Assembly (NCBI RefSeq): GCF_011075055.1
Contig: NC_058149.1
Span: forward strand, 5,028,449-5,092,448
From: Mangifera indica
Taxonomy: Eukaryota; Streptophyta; Magnoliopsida; Sapindales; Anacardiaceae
Reading direction: 5' to 3'
DNA: 64,000 nucleotides
Positions 25,501 through 38,047 of the stretch are shown here, piece by piece (positions within the stretch are counted from its first letter, which is position 1; the number at the start of each line of letters is the position of its first letter). The notes under the pieces were generated by a model. The model did not search any database, was not told the origin of the DNA, and was given only the letters and a program-made list of their open reading frames with translations. The translations under genes and the position numbers were made by a program.

Positions 25501-26332
25501 ATCTCCATTAATAACAAATATGAGTTTAAGGCCAAAATAGTCTAAAATGAATTAAGCAAATTATTAACTTAATAAGTCTAATCACCAAAGCCCAAACAAG
25601 AAGCCACAAAGCTAATCTAATAAGCCTTTGTCAACTCAACTCAATAAACTAATCCTTAGAGCCCAAATATTAAGCCACAAAACACTAATGCAATAAGCCC
25701 ACAAATAATTACACCTAAAATAATATTGCAGCACCCAAACACAGCAACAAAATAATATTGTAGAAGTCGAGCACAACAACAAACACTCAAAATAATATTC
25801 AATAGCAGCACCAAAGTATTAAAGCACAAAAAAAAAAACTCATAGGTTGACAGAAGTAGAAAATCTTATCGATCGTCGAAGATCCAAGAGCCAGGAAAAG
25901 AAGTCATCAGAGATTTGAAAGACAATGGTAGCACAAAGAAACTCAGTTGCCCAAACTTGAGAGGTGTTGTTTGTTGCCAAAAGATCGTTTAATAGATTTT
26001 CTATGGCTGGAAACTGAGAAGGAGCACACTCATACACCTATTGGTCACTAGAAATAGAGCAATCAACCAAAACTATGTCAAACAACCTGAAAAATACAGA
26101 TAATGTTGGAAAAACAAGGAGAATCGATGAGTGATGCGAAAAAAATAGAGAACCAAGAAGAAAACCCACAATGGTTGCTAGAAACGTTGCCAAAAAATGA
26201 AATAAAGAGTTTTATGGGTGCAAGGAAAGTTCTCAAAACTAAAGGGTGGTAGCTGTGATATAAAAAAAATAAAACCCTAATTTTCAGGTTGAAATAACTA
26301 GGTTTTAAACTGGTGGGGTGTAAAAGGATACT

Positions 26333-26345
26333 AACTCTGATACCA
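26333..26345 (-). other. Primer-binding site of copia-3
   Basis: Minus strand TGGTATCAGAGTT directly abutting the LTR end CACA. Confidence 0.88.
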
Positions 26346-26486
26346 TGTGAAAATATTGAATATTGTGTGTTTTTCTGTATTGATACATAAGCAAATATAT
26401 AAATGAATCATATGAATGTACAAGGAAAGAAATCAAAATAAATCATATACAAAAGAAAAATTAAATATTTTAAATATATTTTAACA
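26346..26486 (-). repeat. 5' LTR of copia-3 (141 bp)
   Basis: On the minus strand begins TGTTAAAATATA and ends ATTTTCACA, followed by the primer-binding site. Matches the split copy at 20668-21710. Confidence 0.9.
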
Positions 26487-26645
26487 TTATGTATACTCAT
26501 TTTAAATATATAAATAGGTATATATTTATATGTGTCATAATATGATTTAGTGTTATTTTATTTTTAATTTAAAATTATTTAATTGTATGATGATATATAT
26601 TAAGTATATATATATTTATATATCTAAAATTAATACACATAATTT
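26487..26645. mobile_element. AT-rich fold-back MITE (family P), copy 3 (right part, cut by copia-3)
   Basis: TTATGTATACTCATTTTAAA is the left arm sequence of family P; a core TAATATGATTTAGTGTTATT and an inverted right arm follow. The missing outer few bases lie at 20650-20663, across the copia-3 insertion. Confidence 0.6.
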
Positions 26646-27134
26646 TATTAAATAAAAAAATATAATATAATGTTTTTAATTGTTTACAACCAAATTAGTG
26701 AGAACCTTGTTGTGAGGTTAGATTACTCTCATTAAAATGTATTAAAGTTATACTAAATAATTGTTTAGTTTAAGCAATTAGTGTACAAATAACGAGAAGC
26801 TCTCTTTTTTCAGGAAGATTAACTCTTAGCATTTTGAGTCGTTTTCATGATTTTCTCAACATGCCACTTCAATCTTCTTGCATTGTGGAATCACACTTCG
26901 TCTATGTCTCTTACCATAGCAGAATAAGACAATCATCTTTTGTTTCAACAGGACAATGTGATCAACTAATTTCCTTAAATGTTTTACGTAATCATAACAT
27001 TATCTCTCAATTTGTCTTATAAATACATAACTATACAAAGGCAAATGGATGACAAACTGAATTTTTAAACTATTAATCTGCCAAATTTTCACAAGAAAAC
27101 TTCATAACATACCAATATACGTAGAATTCTAAAT

Positions 27135-27300
27135 TGAGCAATACTGTGCATACCTATAATAGATACACAATGTACACATGCTCATGTGTGCAATTATGTG
27201 ATTAGGTATTACTTTATCTTAAATTCAAAGTCACATAATCACATGATAACATATATAAGTGTATATCATTTATATACTTGAAGCAGATATATATAGTTTT
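27135..27300. mobile_element. AT-rich fold-back MITE (family P), copy 4
   Basis: Left end GAGCAATACTGTGCATAC, core ATTATGTGATTAGGTATTAC, then AATTCAAAGTCACATAATCA and an inverted right arm. Same layout as the copies at 29570 and 31580. Confidence 0.6.
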
Positions 27301-28977
27301 ATTATTTTGAATTATCTATTAAAATGCTTTAAAATATATCATTCATCATTATTTCTTATATAGAATCACACTTTAAGTTTGTCTACTTCTTGATGATGGA
27401 ATTTTAATCATCATCAATTGCCCTTTTGATATATAATTTGGATATAAATAAGTGTTCCATTTAGATTATTACATTTCTCCCTTTAAGGTTTGGAAAAGTA
27501 GCACTTTGGTTGAATGGGTTCTAAAAACTTCACTTCTCAGGGTTGATACAAGTTTTGTCTATTGACACATAATTAGTGATACGTGCACGGACCTTTCAAT
27601 CTTTTATGTCAAATTTTGTCTCTACTCCATGGACAAACTCCATTTTACATGCCCAGCCCACACAGTGAAGCAATGAGTTTACCCTGAAAATGTCCAAAGC
27701 AACAACCCAAAATTTCCAAACCAAGATACTCATCAAATAATATTAATGTTGCTTTTTTTCTTGTTGGTATGCTATTTGTATTACTTTTTTTTCCTTTAAT
27801 TTAAAAAAATGATAATTTTTAATTATATATACATTGTTTATCATCATGTTTAGTTTATAATCTTCTAACTATGCATTTTGAGAGGCAAAATTTTTTATGT
27901 CATTTTAATATATTTATATATTTCATCTTTTTGGTAAAACTTTCTCATAACATAATGTGTAAGAACCCTAGGCTTGGCACCTCAGTTTCAAGCTCAAGTT
28001 TGGTTGATATGAAGGGTTTTTATTTATTTATTTATATTTGAAATTTTATTTTACAAATGGGAATTAGAGTAATTTTTGGATAAATTTATAGCCAGTACAC
28101 CAAAGCTCATGGCCCATGTCTTCATAGGTTTTTGGCAGGTAAAATATCTTTTTTTAAAATATTTTTGAAATTTTGTTTGCCTTGTTGTTTCAGTTTGCAG
28201 GCTTTTCTATGAAGTCCCAACACTTGTTGTTTTATTAATGAGTAGTGCTAAAATTTTGTGAGTTGTGTCATAACGACCAACTATCACATGTACTTATCAA
28301 TAAGATAAATAGTATTATTAAAAGAAAACTTGAATTGTGTTATCGAATTAAGGTTCAATTTGAATCAAAGTGAATATTGAGGTGAGTCAAGCCCAACTAG
28401 CTTCATTTGAATTCAATCATGCTTTTGCAATCACTATATCATGGTTCATTCATTTTAATAAACACTTCTTGGAACGATTTTTTTTCTTTCCCTATATAAG
28501 CTATAGAAATTAAGCACTTAATTAATTAAGCATTTCAATTACTATATCATGATTCATTCATTTCAATTTGTAAAAATAGTTTTTATATATGTAGGCGTAG
28601 ATAAAAAGATGGTGATAATTTTGTTGAATATTTACATTAATTAACAATTTTCCTTTTGAAGCAAGTATTTTTGGTATTTCTTTTTTCACCTCAATTTCCT
28701 CATTAATCAATTATTTCTAATTTTCTATTAAAAGGGAAAGGAAACCCAACATTGTTTGATTAAAAAGGCTAAGTCATCCATTCCATTTTGTTATTAATTA
28801 TTGAAGCTCTTGTGGTACCACTTGAGTGCACCACATTCAATTAGATTGGTACAAGTAATTCAATTGTTGTTACCATTATCAATATGCTACGAACAACCCT
28901 TTGATTTGAAACCTAATGATTGGATCCTTAAAAAACCTTGCTACGAAAGTTAACTGTTGTTCTTACCTATTGCAAGA

Positions 28978-28979
<2 letters not shown>
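27301..28979. other. AT-rich intergenic DNA
   Basis: No open frame with recognisable content, no clear repeat ends. Fragments such as AAGCTCAAGTTTGGTTGATA near 27990 resemble ends of hAT-like MITEs but no partner end was found. Confidence 0.5.

Positions 28980-29053
<74 letters not shown>
28980..29053. repeat. (TA)n microsatellite, about 74 bp
   Basis: Uninterrupted TA dinucleotides, followed by CACACA. The frame crossing it is a repeat artefact. Confidence 0.95.
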
Positions 29054-29059
<6 letters not shown>

Positions 29060-29438
29060 TCTCTCATAAATAAAACTAGAATTAAAAAGTGAAACACCCT
29101 GATAGAATGGAAGATTCCTCTCCAAAATCACTGTTTTGTTCATTAAAAATAAGTGCAAAGCACCACTTAAATCAAACTCTCCCCTCAATCTAACATAACG
29201 CCACCACTGTGATTCCATCTCAAAATTAATTTATTTTAGTTTGTTATTTTATTTGTTTATTTATTTAATTAAATGAATTTCAATTATAAGTAATATGGAA
29301 GTGTTTGTTGAAAAATAGTTGACTCAATTGTGAATTAGATATAGAGATAGAGATGTTTATTACTTGCAATCAAGTCTTTTGTTCTTTGTCCTTAACTTTT
29401 ACATACACCCATATATATTTAGATATGAATTTTGATAC

Positions 29439-29489
29439 TTCTTCTTCTTCTTCTTCTCATCATCATCATACATATATATATATATATAA
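29439..29489. repeat. Compound microsatellite (CTT)n-(CAT)n-(TA)n
   Basis: Six CTT units run into four CAT units and then a TA run. Confidence 0.9.
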
Positions 29490-29569
29490 GACATAATTTT
29501 ATATATTATTTAAAATGTCTGCATTGAATAATTTTCTCTATGTTATTCTCAAATGAGAAATACTATACG

Positions 29570-29712
29570 TATTTATTTTGAATACATAAATAGGTATACA
29601 CTTATATATATCATCACGTGATTAAATATTATTTTATTATAAATTCAAAATAATCTAATCACATAATGATACACATAAATATATATCTATTTATGTATTC
29701 AAAATAATTCTA
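29570..29712. mobile_element. AT-rich fold-back MITE (family P), copy 5
   Basis: The clearest copy: left arm TTATTTTGAATACATAAATA and opposite-strand right arm TTATTTTGAATACATAAATA are identical over 20 bases and continue with about 80% identity to a central ATTTTATTAT loop. Core half-sites ATCACGTGATT and ATCACATAATG. No coding capacity; would form a hairpin if transcribed. Confidence 0.7.
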
Positions 29713-30526
29713 ACACATTATATAACATTTACTAATGTTTTAAAACCCTAGTAAAAAGTCAGTCAAGGTTTATTTTAGTTTCAACACTAGGATAATTAAA
29801 CTATTTAAATAGACATTAGAATAATATTTAAAATATTTTTTTCTGTTTAATCATTAAATATAAAAATTTGAGTTACATGATCACAATTGAATGTGATTTT
29901 GTGGTCACTTATGTTCATGTTCATTCACAAGGTGTGTTTATTTTGCAAGATGTGCTGATTTCTGTTTATCCAAACCAGACTAACTATCAAATCTCAATCA
30001 AACAAGTTGAATCGGTCTATCCGATCTAAATTTCAAAAAATTGGATTGGACATCCCAAAAGCAAAATTGGGATGAAACCCACTAAAAAATTCTTGTTATT
30101 CTTTTTCTTTTTTGCTTGCTTTTTTCTCAACTTTTGCCATTCCTCTGTAATTTCCACTTGCAACACTGCTTGCATTTTACAGCCAAAGTCATACCACAAT
30201 TCAAAATTCAATAGGTTAAAGGAAGTTTCAAATGACTTTATTTGGGAAGGACCACAAAGAAGAGATAATATTGTTATTGCTTGTTGGGCATTGCACAAGA
30301 ATGATAATAATTTTTTTTTTAATTTTTGGTACAATGTGCCCACGTCTATATTCCCCACTCCACAAATTCTAGTGGTTGAGATAATATATAAAAATAGAGT
30401 AGTTGAATCTAAACCTACACCCGATTTAATAGGAGCTTTATTTGTATTGCATGTGAAGCATTCAATGCATGACCCTAGCCATTATTCGCGAGGACATTTT
30501 GGTAGGGAACTATGCATTTATGATTA

Positions 30527-31312
30527 GGTCAAAAGATTTGTTATCATCTGAGATATAGTAAAATTTTAAAGTTTCACTTTTCAAGTTTTAAAAATCTAAA
30601 TGCTCACTCATGAAAATAATTTCTATTAAAAAGTTCAATTAGAGTTAAGGTAAAATCTTCATTTGACAAAAAAATTTAAAAACTAAACTTTTTTCATATT
30701 TTTTCTCATTTAGAATTTTTCCTCTTTTCTCCGACAACGATTTGTCATTTGTCATCCTCTCTCTTGTTTTATCTCTTCCTCTTAGTCTCTCTCCCTTTTC
30801 TTTTTAGTCATGGATCGATCAGATGATTTTTGTTTGGATGTGTTGTTGTTTAGATAAAGAGTCTCTTTGTTAAAAAGACAATGCATCCAGACAAAAATTG
30901 TTTAGACTTTTAGACAACTTTTTTGTTTAGATTTTTAGATGATCCAGATGATTTTCATTAATCCATGGCCAAAGAGAAAAGGAACAGAGACTTGGAGAGA
31001 GAGATAAGACAAGAGGGAGGATGACCGACAGTCGGAGAAGGCGGATTGTTGTTGGAGTAAAGAAGAAAAAACTCTAGCGAAAAATTTTTACTTTTCAAAC
31101 TCTATGTGGAGGGAAATTATGAGTTTTTAAACCTAAGGGAGGACATTGTGATAAAGCTTTAATTTTTTAAAATTGTTTAGTAAATGAGCCCTTAAGTCTA
31201 ATGAAAAATTTTAATATAAATTGTTTCATAGATAAGTATTTAGGTTTTTCAAAGTTAGAGGATAAGACTTTGAGATTTCACTATATCTTGGGTGGGTATA
31301 AGTCTTTTGGCC
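30527..31312. mobile_element. Long-TIR fold-back element, copy B (786 bp)
   Basis: Perfect 9-bp target duplication TTATGATTA at 30518-30526 and 31313-31321. Right end on the opposite strand GGCCAAAAGACTTATACCCA; left end GGTCAAAAGATTTGTTATCA is more diverged. Interior has paired TCCAGATGATTTT/GATCAGATGATTTT-like segments. No transposase. Same family as A, C, D and E. Confidence 0.85.
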
Positions 31313-31579
31313 TTATGATTATGAATGATCTATCTTCTTCCAGGTTTAAGAGAAGAGTTTGCATTTGCATTTGGTAAGTAAGAAAGAATATATATATGTC
31401 ATCAGGGTGCTCGAACTAAAACTCTTTGCCTTGAAGTCACACCTCTTTATCACACAAGCCACCTTTTTGGGGGTTAGTTTTATATATTATTTACTTATTC
31501 AATTAGAACATCTAATTTATAGTTGGTGAAAAAGTTTCAGTTTGGAGCCGAGATATTAGATTGTGCATTCACATTAGAG

Positions 31580-31740
31580 TAATATCATGCATATTTATTT
31601 GAAATATACAAATAAGTACATACTTATAAATGTTATCACATGATTAAGTGTTATTTAATCATTCATTCAAAATTATCCAATCACATGATGACACACACTA
31701 AATATATACCTATTTGTATACTTAAAGTATGTATACATAA
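31580..31740. mobile_element. AT-rich fold-back MITE (family P), copy 6
   Basis: Begins just inside GAGTAATATCATGCATATTT; core ATCACATGATTAAGTGTTAT, second half CCAATCACATGATGACACAC, and inverted right end GTATGTATACATAATTTTAT. Confidence 0.65.
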
Positions 31741-32164
31741 TTTTATTATTCACATTATATATTAGTTGTATGTGATAAAAATATTCATTCATATATTTAT
31801 TCTAATGATCTATGAACCCTTTGAGTAAATATGTCAAAAGGCTCGGGCCCCGTGTCTTGACCATGCCCGAGCCTGAAAATCAAGTCCGCAGGCGGTTCAA
31901 CCCAACATACCAGTATTCCTTTTAAAAAAAATAAAAATGTAATATTATATATTTAAGGAAATGTAAAATCATTAATGTTATTAAAACATTATGTATTTCA
32001 TATGATACCATATTTATTAATTATTTCTTTTGGATTTCTCATAAAATGTTAATATTTAATATCTTAGAGATTCAAAAAAATATTATCAAAAAAATAAAAA
32101 ATAAAAATAATGTTACATTTTTGGGGAATAGAAAAAGCATTAATAATTATTAATGTGTTTTATG

Positions 32165-32683
32165 TAAGGTTGGATTTGAGTCCGAATAAGATGAAACTCA
32201 TTTTTTGGGATTTTGTGTATTGGGATTTTGTGTTTGACTTGGGTTCGCATAGACAAGTCCAACTTAACTCAAGCTTGTTGAACTCATTCGTTTTAAAAGA
32301 GGGGGGGTGGGCACTTAGCTTTGGCTTGTTGAACTCAAACTCAACTCGGCTCATATTCAGCTCACTTCATGTATTGGGATTTTGTGTTTGACTTGGGTTC
32401 GCATAGACAAGTCCAACTTAACTCGAGCTTGTTGAACTCATTCGCTTTAATTTAGTTCCTTTGTGGTTTATGCGATGTTGTTAAAAAATTTTTTTAATAT
32501 ATTTAAGCTTGAGCTTAGGTTTGGACTCGTATATGTCAAGCTCGGGTTCAGGCTCGTGAACGGTTTTAAAAAATATTTCAATTTGGGTTCGAGTTCGAGT
32601 TTGTATATGTCAAACTCAAGTTCAGATTCGTTCAAGCAAAGCTCGTAGCAAGCTCGAATAAACTCGCTTCAAATCCAACCCTA
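32165..32683. mobile_element. hAT-like non-autonomous element (519 bp) with internal duplication
   Basis: Left end TAAGGTTGGATTTGAG; right end on the opposite strand TAGGGTTGGATTTGAAG. Flanks GTTTTATG (32157-32164) and GTTTTATT (32684-32691) form an 8-bp target duplication with one mismatch, as expected for hAT. An internal segment of about 75 bp beginning GTATTGGGATTTTGTG is repeated at 32217 and 32371 (period 154). Frames at 32110-32648 are low-complexity translations of it. Confidence 0.7.
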
Positions 32684-32983
32684 GTTTTATTTTTCCTATA
32701 ATATAATATTGACTAATTATTAATATCTTTTGAGTTTTCCATGAGACTTTGATAATTAATATCTTGAAAATCTAAAAGATATTATCCAAAAAAAAATTAA
32801 AAATGAAAAAATGTATAATTATATGATTCAACGAGCAGCCCAATAAGAGCCTATGAAGACACGGTCCATAGGGCCCTGGGCCATGTTGTGGGCTTTTACA
32901 ATTGGCCTAACCCAACCCTTAGGTATGGTAGACTATGCCAAAGTCGGTTGGACTTGATATGACCATTTACCAACTCTACCATT

Positions 32984-33374
32984 GAGTGTATTTGGTTAAG
33001 TAATTTTTATTACTAAAACTAGAATATTACCACAAATATAAATTACTTTGAAGATTAATAAATGTAAATTAATACTATGTTTAAGTAAATCGGTATGTAT
33101 GTTGTGTTTGATTGGTAGTAATATAAGAACACTGAAATTTTATTAAATTAAATTTATTAAAACTAAAGTTACAACAAAATTAAAATTAACTTCTAATATT
33201 TTAATACTAAGTCAAAGTAATAATCAAATTATCTTAATATTGTTTGACTAGTAGTCAACTTGGTAATAAAAAGTGCCGTAATATTTTATTAAATGATAAA
33301 CCGAATAAGTTTATATTAATAATAAAGAATATATTATTGGAATGATATCTTATTCTCTCGAACCAAACACACCC
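32984..33374. mobile_element. MITE with GGGTGTGTTTGGTT-type ends (391 bp)
   Basis: Left end GAGTGTATTTGGTTAAG; right end on the opposite strand GGGTGTGTTTGGTTCGAG. Interior AT-rich with no frame. No clear target duplication, so the superfamily is left open, although such ends are common in hAT-like MITEs. Confidence 0.5.
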
Positions 33375-33651
33375 TTTGTGTTTAGAAATTAGGTAGCAAC
33401 TTTTAAATGCTATGAACCCAAATGTTTATAATACATTAATTTTGAAAGATTAACTGCATCAAATTTATTTCAAGATGAAAATTCTTGTTGTCAATGATGG
33501 AGGAGATTGTACATTAATATTAATGAAGTGAAAATACTATATGCTTTAATTTCATATGTTATAAAAATAAAGTTTCCCTTATCAATGAAAAGATAGGAAT
33601 GAAAATTTATCTTTAAAAGAAAGACCAAATGACTATGTCCCATAAAATAAT

Positions 33652-34466
33652 GACCAAAGGAGTTATTCTCACCTAAAGTATCTTGTTTTATTAAGTTTTC
33701 ACTCTTTAATTTTAAAAATCTCATTTACCCATATATGGGTGGTTAAGTCGGTTAGTTTTTAAAATAAAATCGTTATTTTATATGTAATATTAAAAATAAA
33801 ATAAAATTTTATTTCTTTTTCTCCTCTTAAATCCTAAAAAACTAATCATTTTTTCTATAGGCTAAGTTTAAAAAAATAACATTTCCCCCCTAGGTTTAGT
33901 TTTCAAACTCTGACACCATTGTCGGTAGCCTCTCTCTTCGACAATCTTTCTCCTCTCACCTGGACCTCCGACTGACATCGATTTAAGTTAGGAAGATGAA
34001 GAGCTTCATTGAGAAAACAAAGCTCTTCGTCTTCTCAGACAAAGATGAAGATCTCGTTTTTATCTAGAAAGACAATCATCTTCTCAAAAGAAGAGGAGGA
34101 AGACACTCATCTTTCCAAACGAAGATGAGATCTTCGTCTTCGTCTTTCTAGCTTTAATCAATACTAGTCAAAGGTCCAAGTGAGAGGAGAGAGATCGCAG
34201 AAGGGAGAGGTCATCAACAATTGTGTCGGAGATGACACCAAAGTTTGAAAACTAAATCTTAAGGGGAGTAAATGTTATGTTTTAAAACTTGGTCTAGAGA
34301 TAAAATGTTAGTTTTTAGGGTTTAGAGGGAGAAAATAGATAAAATTTTAAAGGATTAGAGTTTCATTAACTTTAATCGTTCATAGATGAGTAAATAAGAT
34401 TTTCAAAATTAATAGATAAAAACTTGAAAAAACAAGATATTTTGGGTGAAAATAAGTCCTTTGACC
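33652..34466. mobile_element. Long-TIR fold-back element, copy C (815 bp)
   Basis: Perfect 9-bp target duplication TAAAATAAT at 33643-33651 and 34467-34475. Right end on the opposite strand GGTCAAAGGACTTATTTTCA; left end GACCAAAGGAGTTATTCTCA. Arms include the family block around CCCCTAGGTTTAGTTTTCAA with its inverted partner near 34240. Interior has AAGACGAAGATCTCATC-type nested hairpins. No transposase. Confidence 0.87.
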
Positions 34467-34475
34467 TAAAATAAT

Positions 34476-37400
34476 TTCTAGTGAAATGATAAATTCTTAT
34501 CCTTCAAGTTAAAAAAAAAAAATTTACTTGTCATTCATTTTAGTTAATGAATTTGTTTGATTTTTTTAAAAATAATTATTTTGTCTTCTTATTAAAATTA
34601 TAATCTTATTAGTACTACCTTTTATATATATGTATCATCAATATATCATCAACAACTATCAAAACACTATCTGTATATGTTAATCTTTGGTCATTTATTT
34701 AAGAGCGTAACTCTCAGCTTTTGAAACTACCATGTAACATAATTTACTATAATTATCTTTAAAATGATAAGTTTTCCTTTTTTTTTTTTTTCTGTTTACA
34801 ATTTATTTTTTATACGTTTGATTTTTTATTACCATATGTTTATGGGAACATATGAAAGCTTGACATAACTAGTGAGAACACTATACAATACAAGCAACAT
34901 TTTAATTAAAAAAAAAAATTAGAAGACAATTGAATTATACAATTTTCTTAGAAACGTCGTCAGTCTTTTGTTAATTTTTTATTGTAATTATTATTTCAAA
35001 CTTACAAATCAAATCAAATGAAAAATTGTATATGATATTTGAACACAAATGGCTAAACTTTTATTTTGTCTTTTTGCTTTTGAGGGTTGGCAAGTATTGG
35101 AAATATTTGCCACCCATTACATCACATTCACAACAATTCAATTATTTGAATTTAAATTTAATTCGAGAAAGCACAAGGGTTTTTTTTTTTTAATACGAAA
35201 TTTAAATATAAATTTTCATCATATTCTGGATAAATGCATTTCTACCCAGAATATGCTTTTTATCTTCATTCATCTTCCAGAAATCAAAGTTTCTTTCTCT
35301 TAGCCCAAAAATTTCTCTCCCATAATCTTTACCCATCTCCATCTTCACTGGGAAATTTTTTTTTTGGCGAATTTGTTTATATATTGAGTTATTTAATAAT
35401 TCGAATATTGAAGATGTATAATTTGATTAATCAAAGGTGAAATAAAATGTATAAATAATCTATGAAAATTGAAAGATTTTGAATGAAGATTTTACAAAAC
35501 CCAAGACTGCGTATTAGATTAATTTAGTGGTTTTGACAGCCTAAAATTCAAAACGAGGGAAAATGGGCGAGATCAACCAAAGCCAATTGATGGAGTTGGT
35601 GTTTTACACTTTCCATACATGTAAGAGGTATCATTAGAGGAATTCATAAATAGCCCCTTCTGACTAAAAAGGTATTCCAAAGTAAAATTGTAAGACCCTT
35701 CTTTTGGATTAAAAAATAATGTCCAATTCCCACTTATTTTTTTTTTCCAAAAGGGGGTCCCGTAATTTTTTTTGGCCAACATATTTTTGTAAGAGTCCTC
35801 GGTTTTGACCAGTTTTTTGATCAATCTGACATTCAGTCAACTTTTTTGGCTGAAACATAGGATTCACAGTCACAATTTTCTGCATTCATTGGTCCGCAGA
35901 ATGCCTAAATTGACGAAGATTGTTTGTTCATTTGTAATTTATAAATCTGCTAAAAATTAGTAAGAAATATATCCCATTTTGTCTAGATGAACAACCTTTC
36001 TTACTTGTAGCTTGCTCCTTCTACAATTTCATAAAAAAGCCGATGAGCACTCAGAGAAGAACAGAAGAGTTCCATATAAGTGCCCTCTCGTGGCTCATAT
36101 AAATACACAATAACCAATTATAAAAGCACCGCCCAATTGATTTTTTTTTTTTTTTGTATTATTAAATTTGACTGAGATTTCCCCCAACATAATAATGATA
36201 ATAATATTCACCCATTACCTTGATTTCAGCCCAAATTTTAAAAGCCAAAAAAAATTGAAAAATTACAGATTAGGAGGATTAATCTTTGAATCTTGACCGT
36301 CCAATGTGTGATTAATGAAGATGATTATCATGTATGTTGGGAATCAAGGTGGCAAAAGATTTAGGAAAACGTGTCATTCCCAACAAACACGAAAAATAAA
36401 ATAAAATAAAATAATAATATTCTTTCCATTTGGATCCACTGCTTTTTCACAATTTTTAAGTTGTCGGCGCCCCAATAGTATTAACCTTATCTGTAATATC
36501 TAATCACTTGTGGCCCATAGCCTCTATGTCACTTTCTATGCTAAACAATTAATATTTAATACGTGATGAAATGACAAATCTTCATTTTAAAAAACCATCT
36601 TAAAATATTTATTAAAAATGACCTTAAATTTTATTTTAAATTTCTAGTTTAAGAGTTAAATTATCGGTCTAGATTTTCATTTTATTATAAGGGATGAATT
36701 ATTAAACGATAAATTCATTTTAATTTATTTGAGATTAAAATGAGATGATTCAACGTGGTTATGGCATTATTTGTCACGGTTCGATATTCAAACAATTTTA
36801 AAACCTAAGTATAACTAATATTGACTATTTGTAATGTAAATTTAAGATTCAACTCAATTATAAACTATTAGGGGAAGAAAGATTATAATTTTTAACTTGA
36901 TTTGTTAACTCAACACATTATGAAATAAAAAAAATTAAATTTAGATGAAATATTTGTTTACACAAATTTTAACTTGGGGTATGTTTAAATCATAAATTGA
37001 GTCGTGTTTAAGTCAACTTGTTTATAAATTGGATTGTGCTTAAGTTGAAGATCTTTACCTTTTTCAAAAAAAAAATCTTGGAAAAGAAAAAGAGTTTTTT
37101 TTTAGAAAATTAATTCAAATGTTTAACAGAGTGAAGGTGCTAATTACAAAATCTAAGAAATGGGTATTCATGCATAATTTACTCCTTATAAGTGTTCCAT
37201 AGAATATAATAAAAAATAAATACATAAAATAAAGTTAGATTAATTTAAATCAACTTAGATCATATAATGTTAATCTATTATAATTTAGAATGTGTTTCGG
37301 TTGAATTTTTTTATATAACTTTATCCGGATTGAATTACTTTTGAATAATTCAAGCCCAAAATCCAAAAAAATAATTACGTGAGTACAACCAACAACAGCA

Positions 37401-37805
37401 ACTGCCATGTGCAATTAGATAAGCGAAATGGATGGCATGATGAGCATTATAATTCTTTAAATAAGAGAACCAACTTTAATCGACCAAATGACACCCTCTA
37501 TTTTATTCATTTATTATGTTTATGTACTTTTAAGAAATAGCAAATACATCCCTTGTGACTCCCCCTTTATTGGTTCAAGAATATCACCAATTACCCAATA
37601 AAAAATGAGTACCCATTAATTCTATTTATTAATATTATTGTGTTAGTTGGCTAAGATGCTCATGTGAACATGAGATTGATTAAATAAATAAAATTTTTAA
37701 AAATAAAATTTTGTTGTTTGTAAGAGAGGAGGGAGAATTATTTGATTTTTATTTTTATTGTGGAATAATATGATTTAGTATACATGGTTAAATAATGATT
37801 CTTAT
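34476..37805. other. AT-rich intergenic DNA
   Basis: No gene recognised. Open frames at 35049-35440 and 35573-35824 lack domains and sit in homopolymer-rich DNA. A GTTGTCGGCGCCCC segment at 36461-36475 resembles the end of the copia-1 LTR on the other strand but has no supporting context. Confidence 0.5.
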
Positions 37806-38047
37806 TAGAAGTATTCAAAACTGGGTAACTGAACTGATTTGAAGGTTTTGTGAATTAAAACGAAATTTCAATTTCTAAAACCAAGTTGTTTGGATAACCA
37901 GTTTTCAAATTCTAAAAACCAAATTCAATTTTAATAATATTCCAGCCTAATAACTGGATCGGTTTTATGGTTACCCTATTTTTCAAATTAATTTACAGTT
38001 TAAATACTTCTTCAGTTCAGTTTTGGATTATTTGGAACACCTCTAAT
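37806..38047. mobile_element. Putative MITE (about 240 bp)
   Basis: Left end TTAGAAGTATTCAAAACTG and opposite-strand right end TTAGAGGTGTTCCAAATAAT; both arms include AACTGAACTGA. No clear target duplication. Confidence 0.4.

Larger units (their letters stand above)
20668..26486 (-). mobile_element. Copia-3: Ty1/copia retrotransposon with short LTRs, disrupted
   Basis: The 5' LTR is at 26346-26486 and the 3' LTR at 20668-21710 (interrupted by fold-back copy A). Between them, on the minus strand, gag, zinc knuckle, GAG-pre-integrase, integrase, RT and RNase H remnants lie in copia order over about 4.6 kb. Short LTRs (141 bp) fit small copia lineages such as Ale/Retrofit, which is an inference from length only. 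The target duplication is imperfect (TTATA versus TTATG). Dead: frameshifts and stops throughout. Confidence 0.9.

Noticed and set aside
30072..30527. 151-codon plus-strand open frame with a hydrophobic N-terminus resembling a signal peptide
   Set aside because: No recognisable domain, Phe-rich from T-homopolymers, and it terminates exactly at the edge of fold-back copy B. Treated as fortuitous.
36461..36475. GTTGTCGGCGCCCC resembling the copia-1 LTR end
   Set aside because: Only about 14 bases match, on the opposite strand to the nearby LTR fragment, with no extension on either side.
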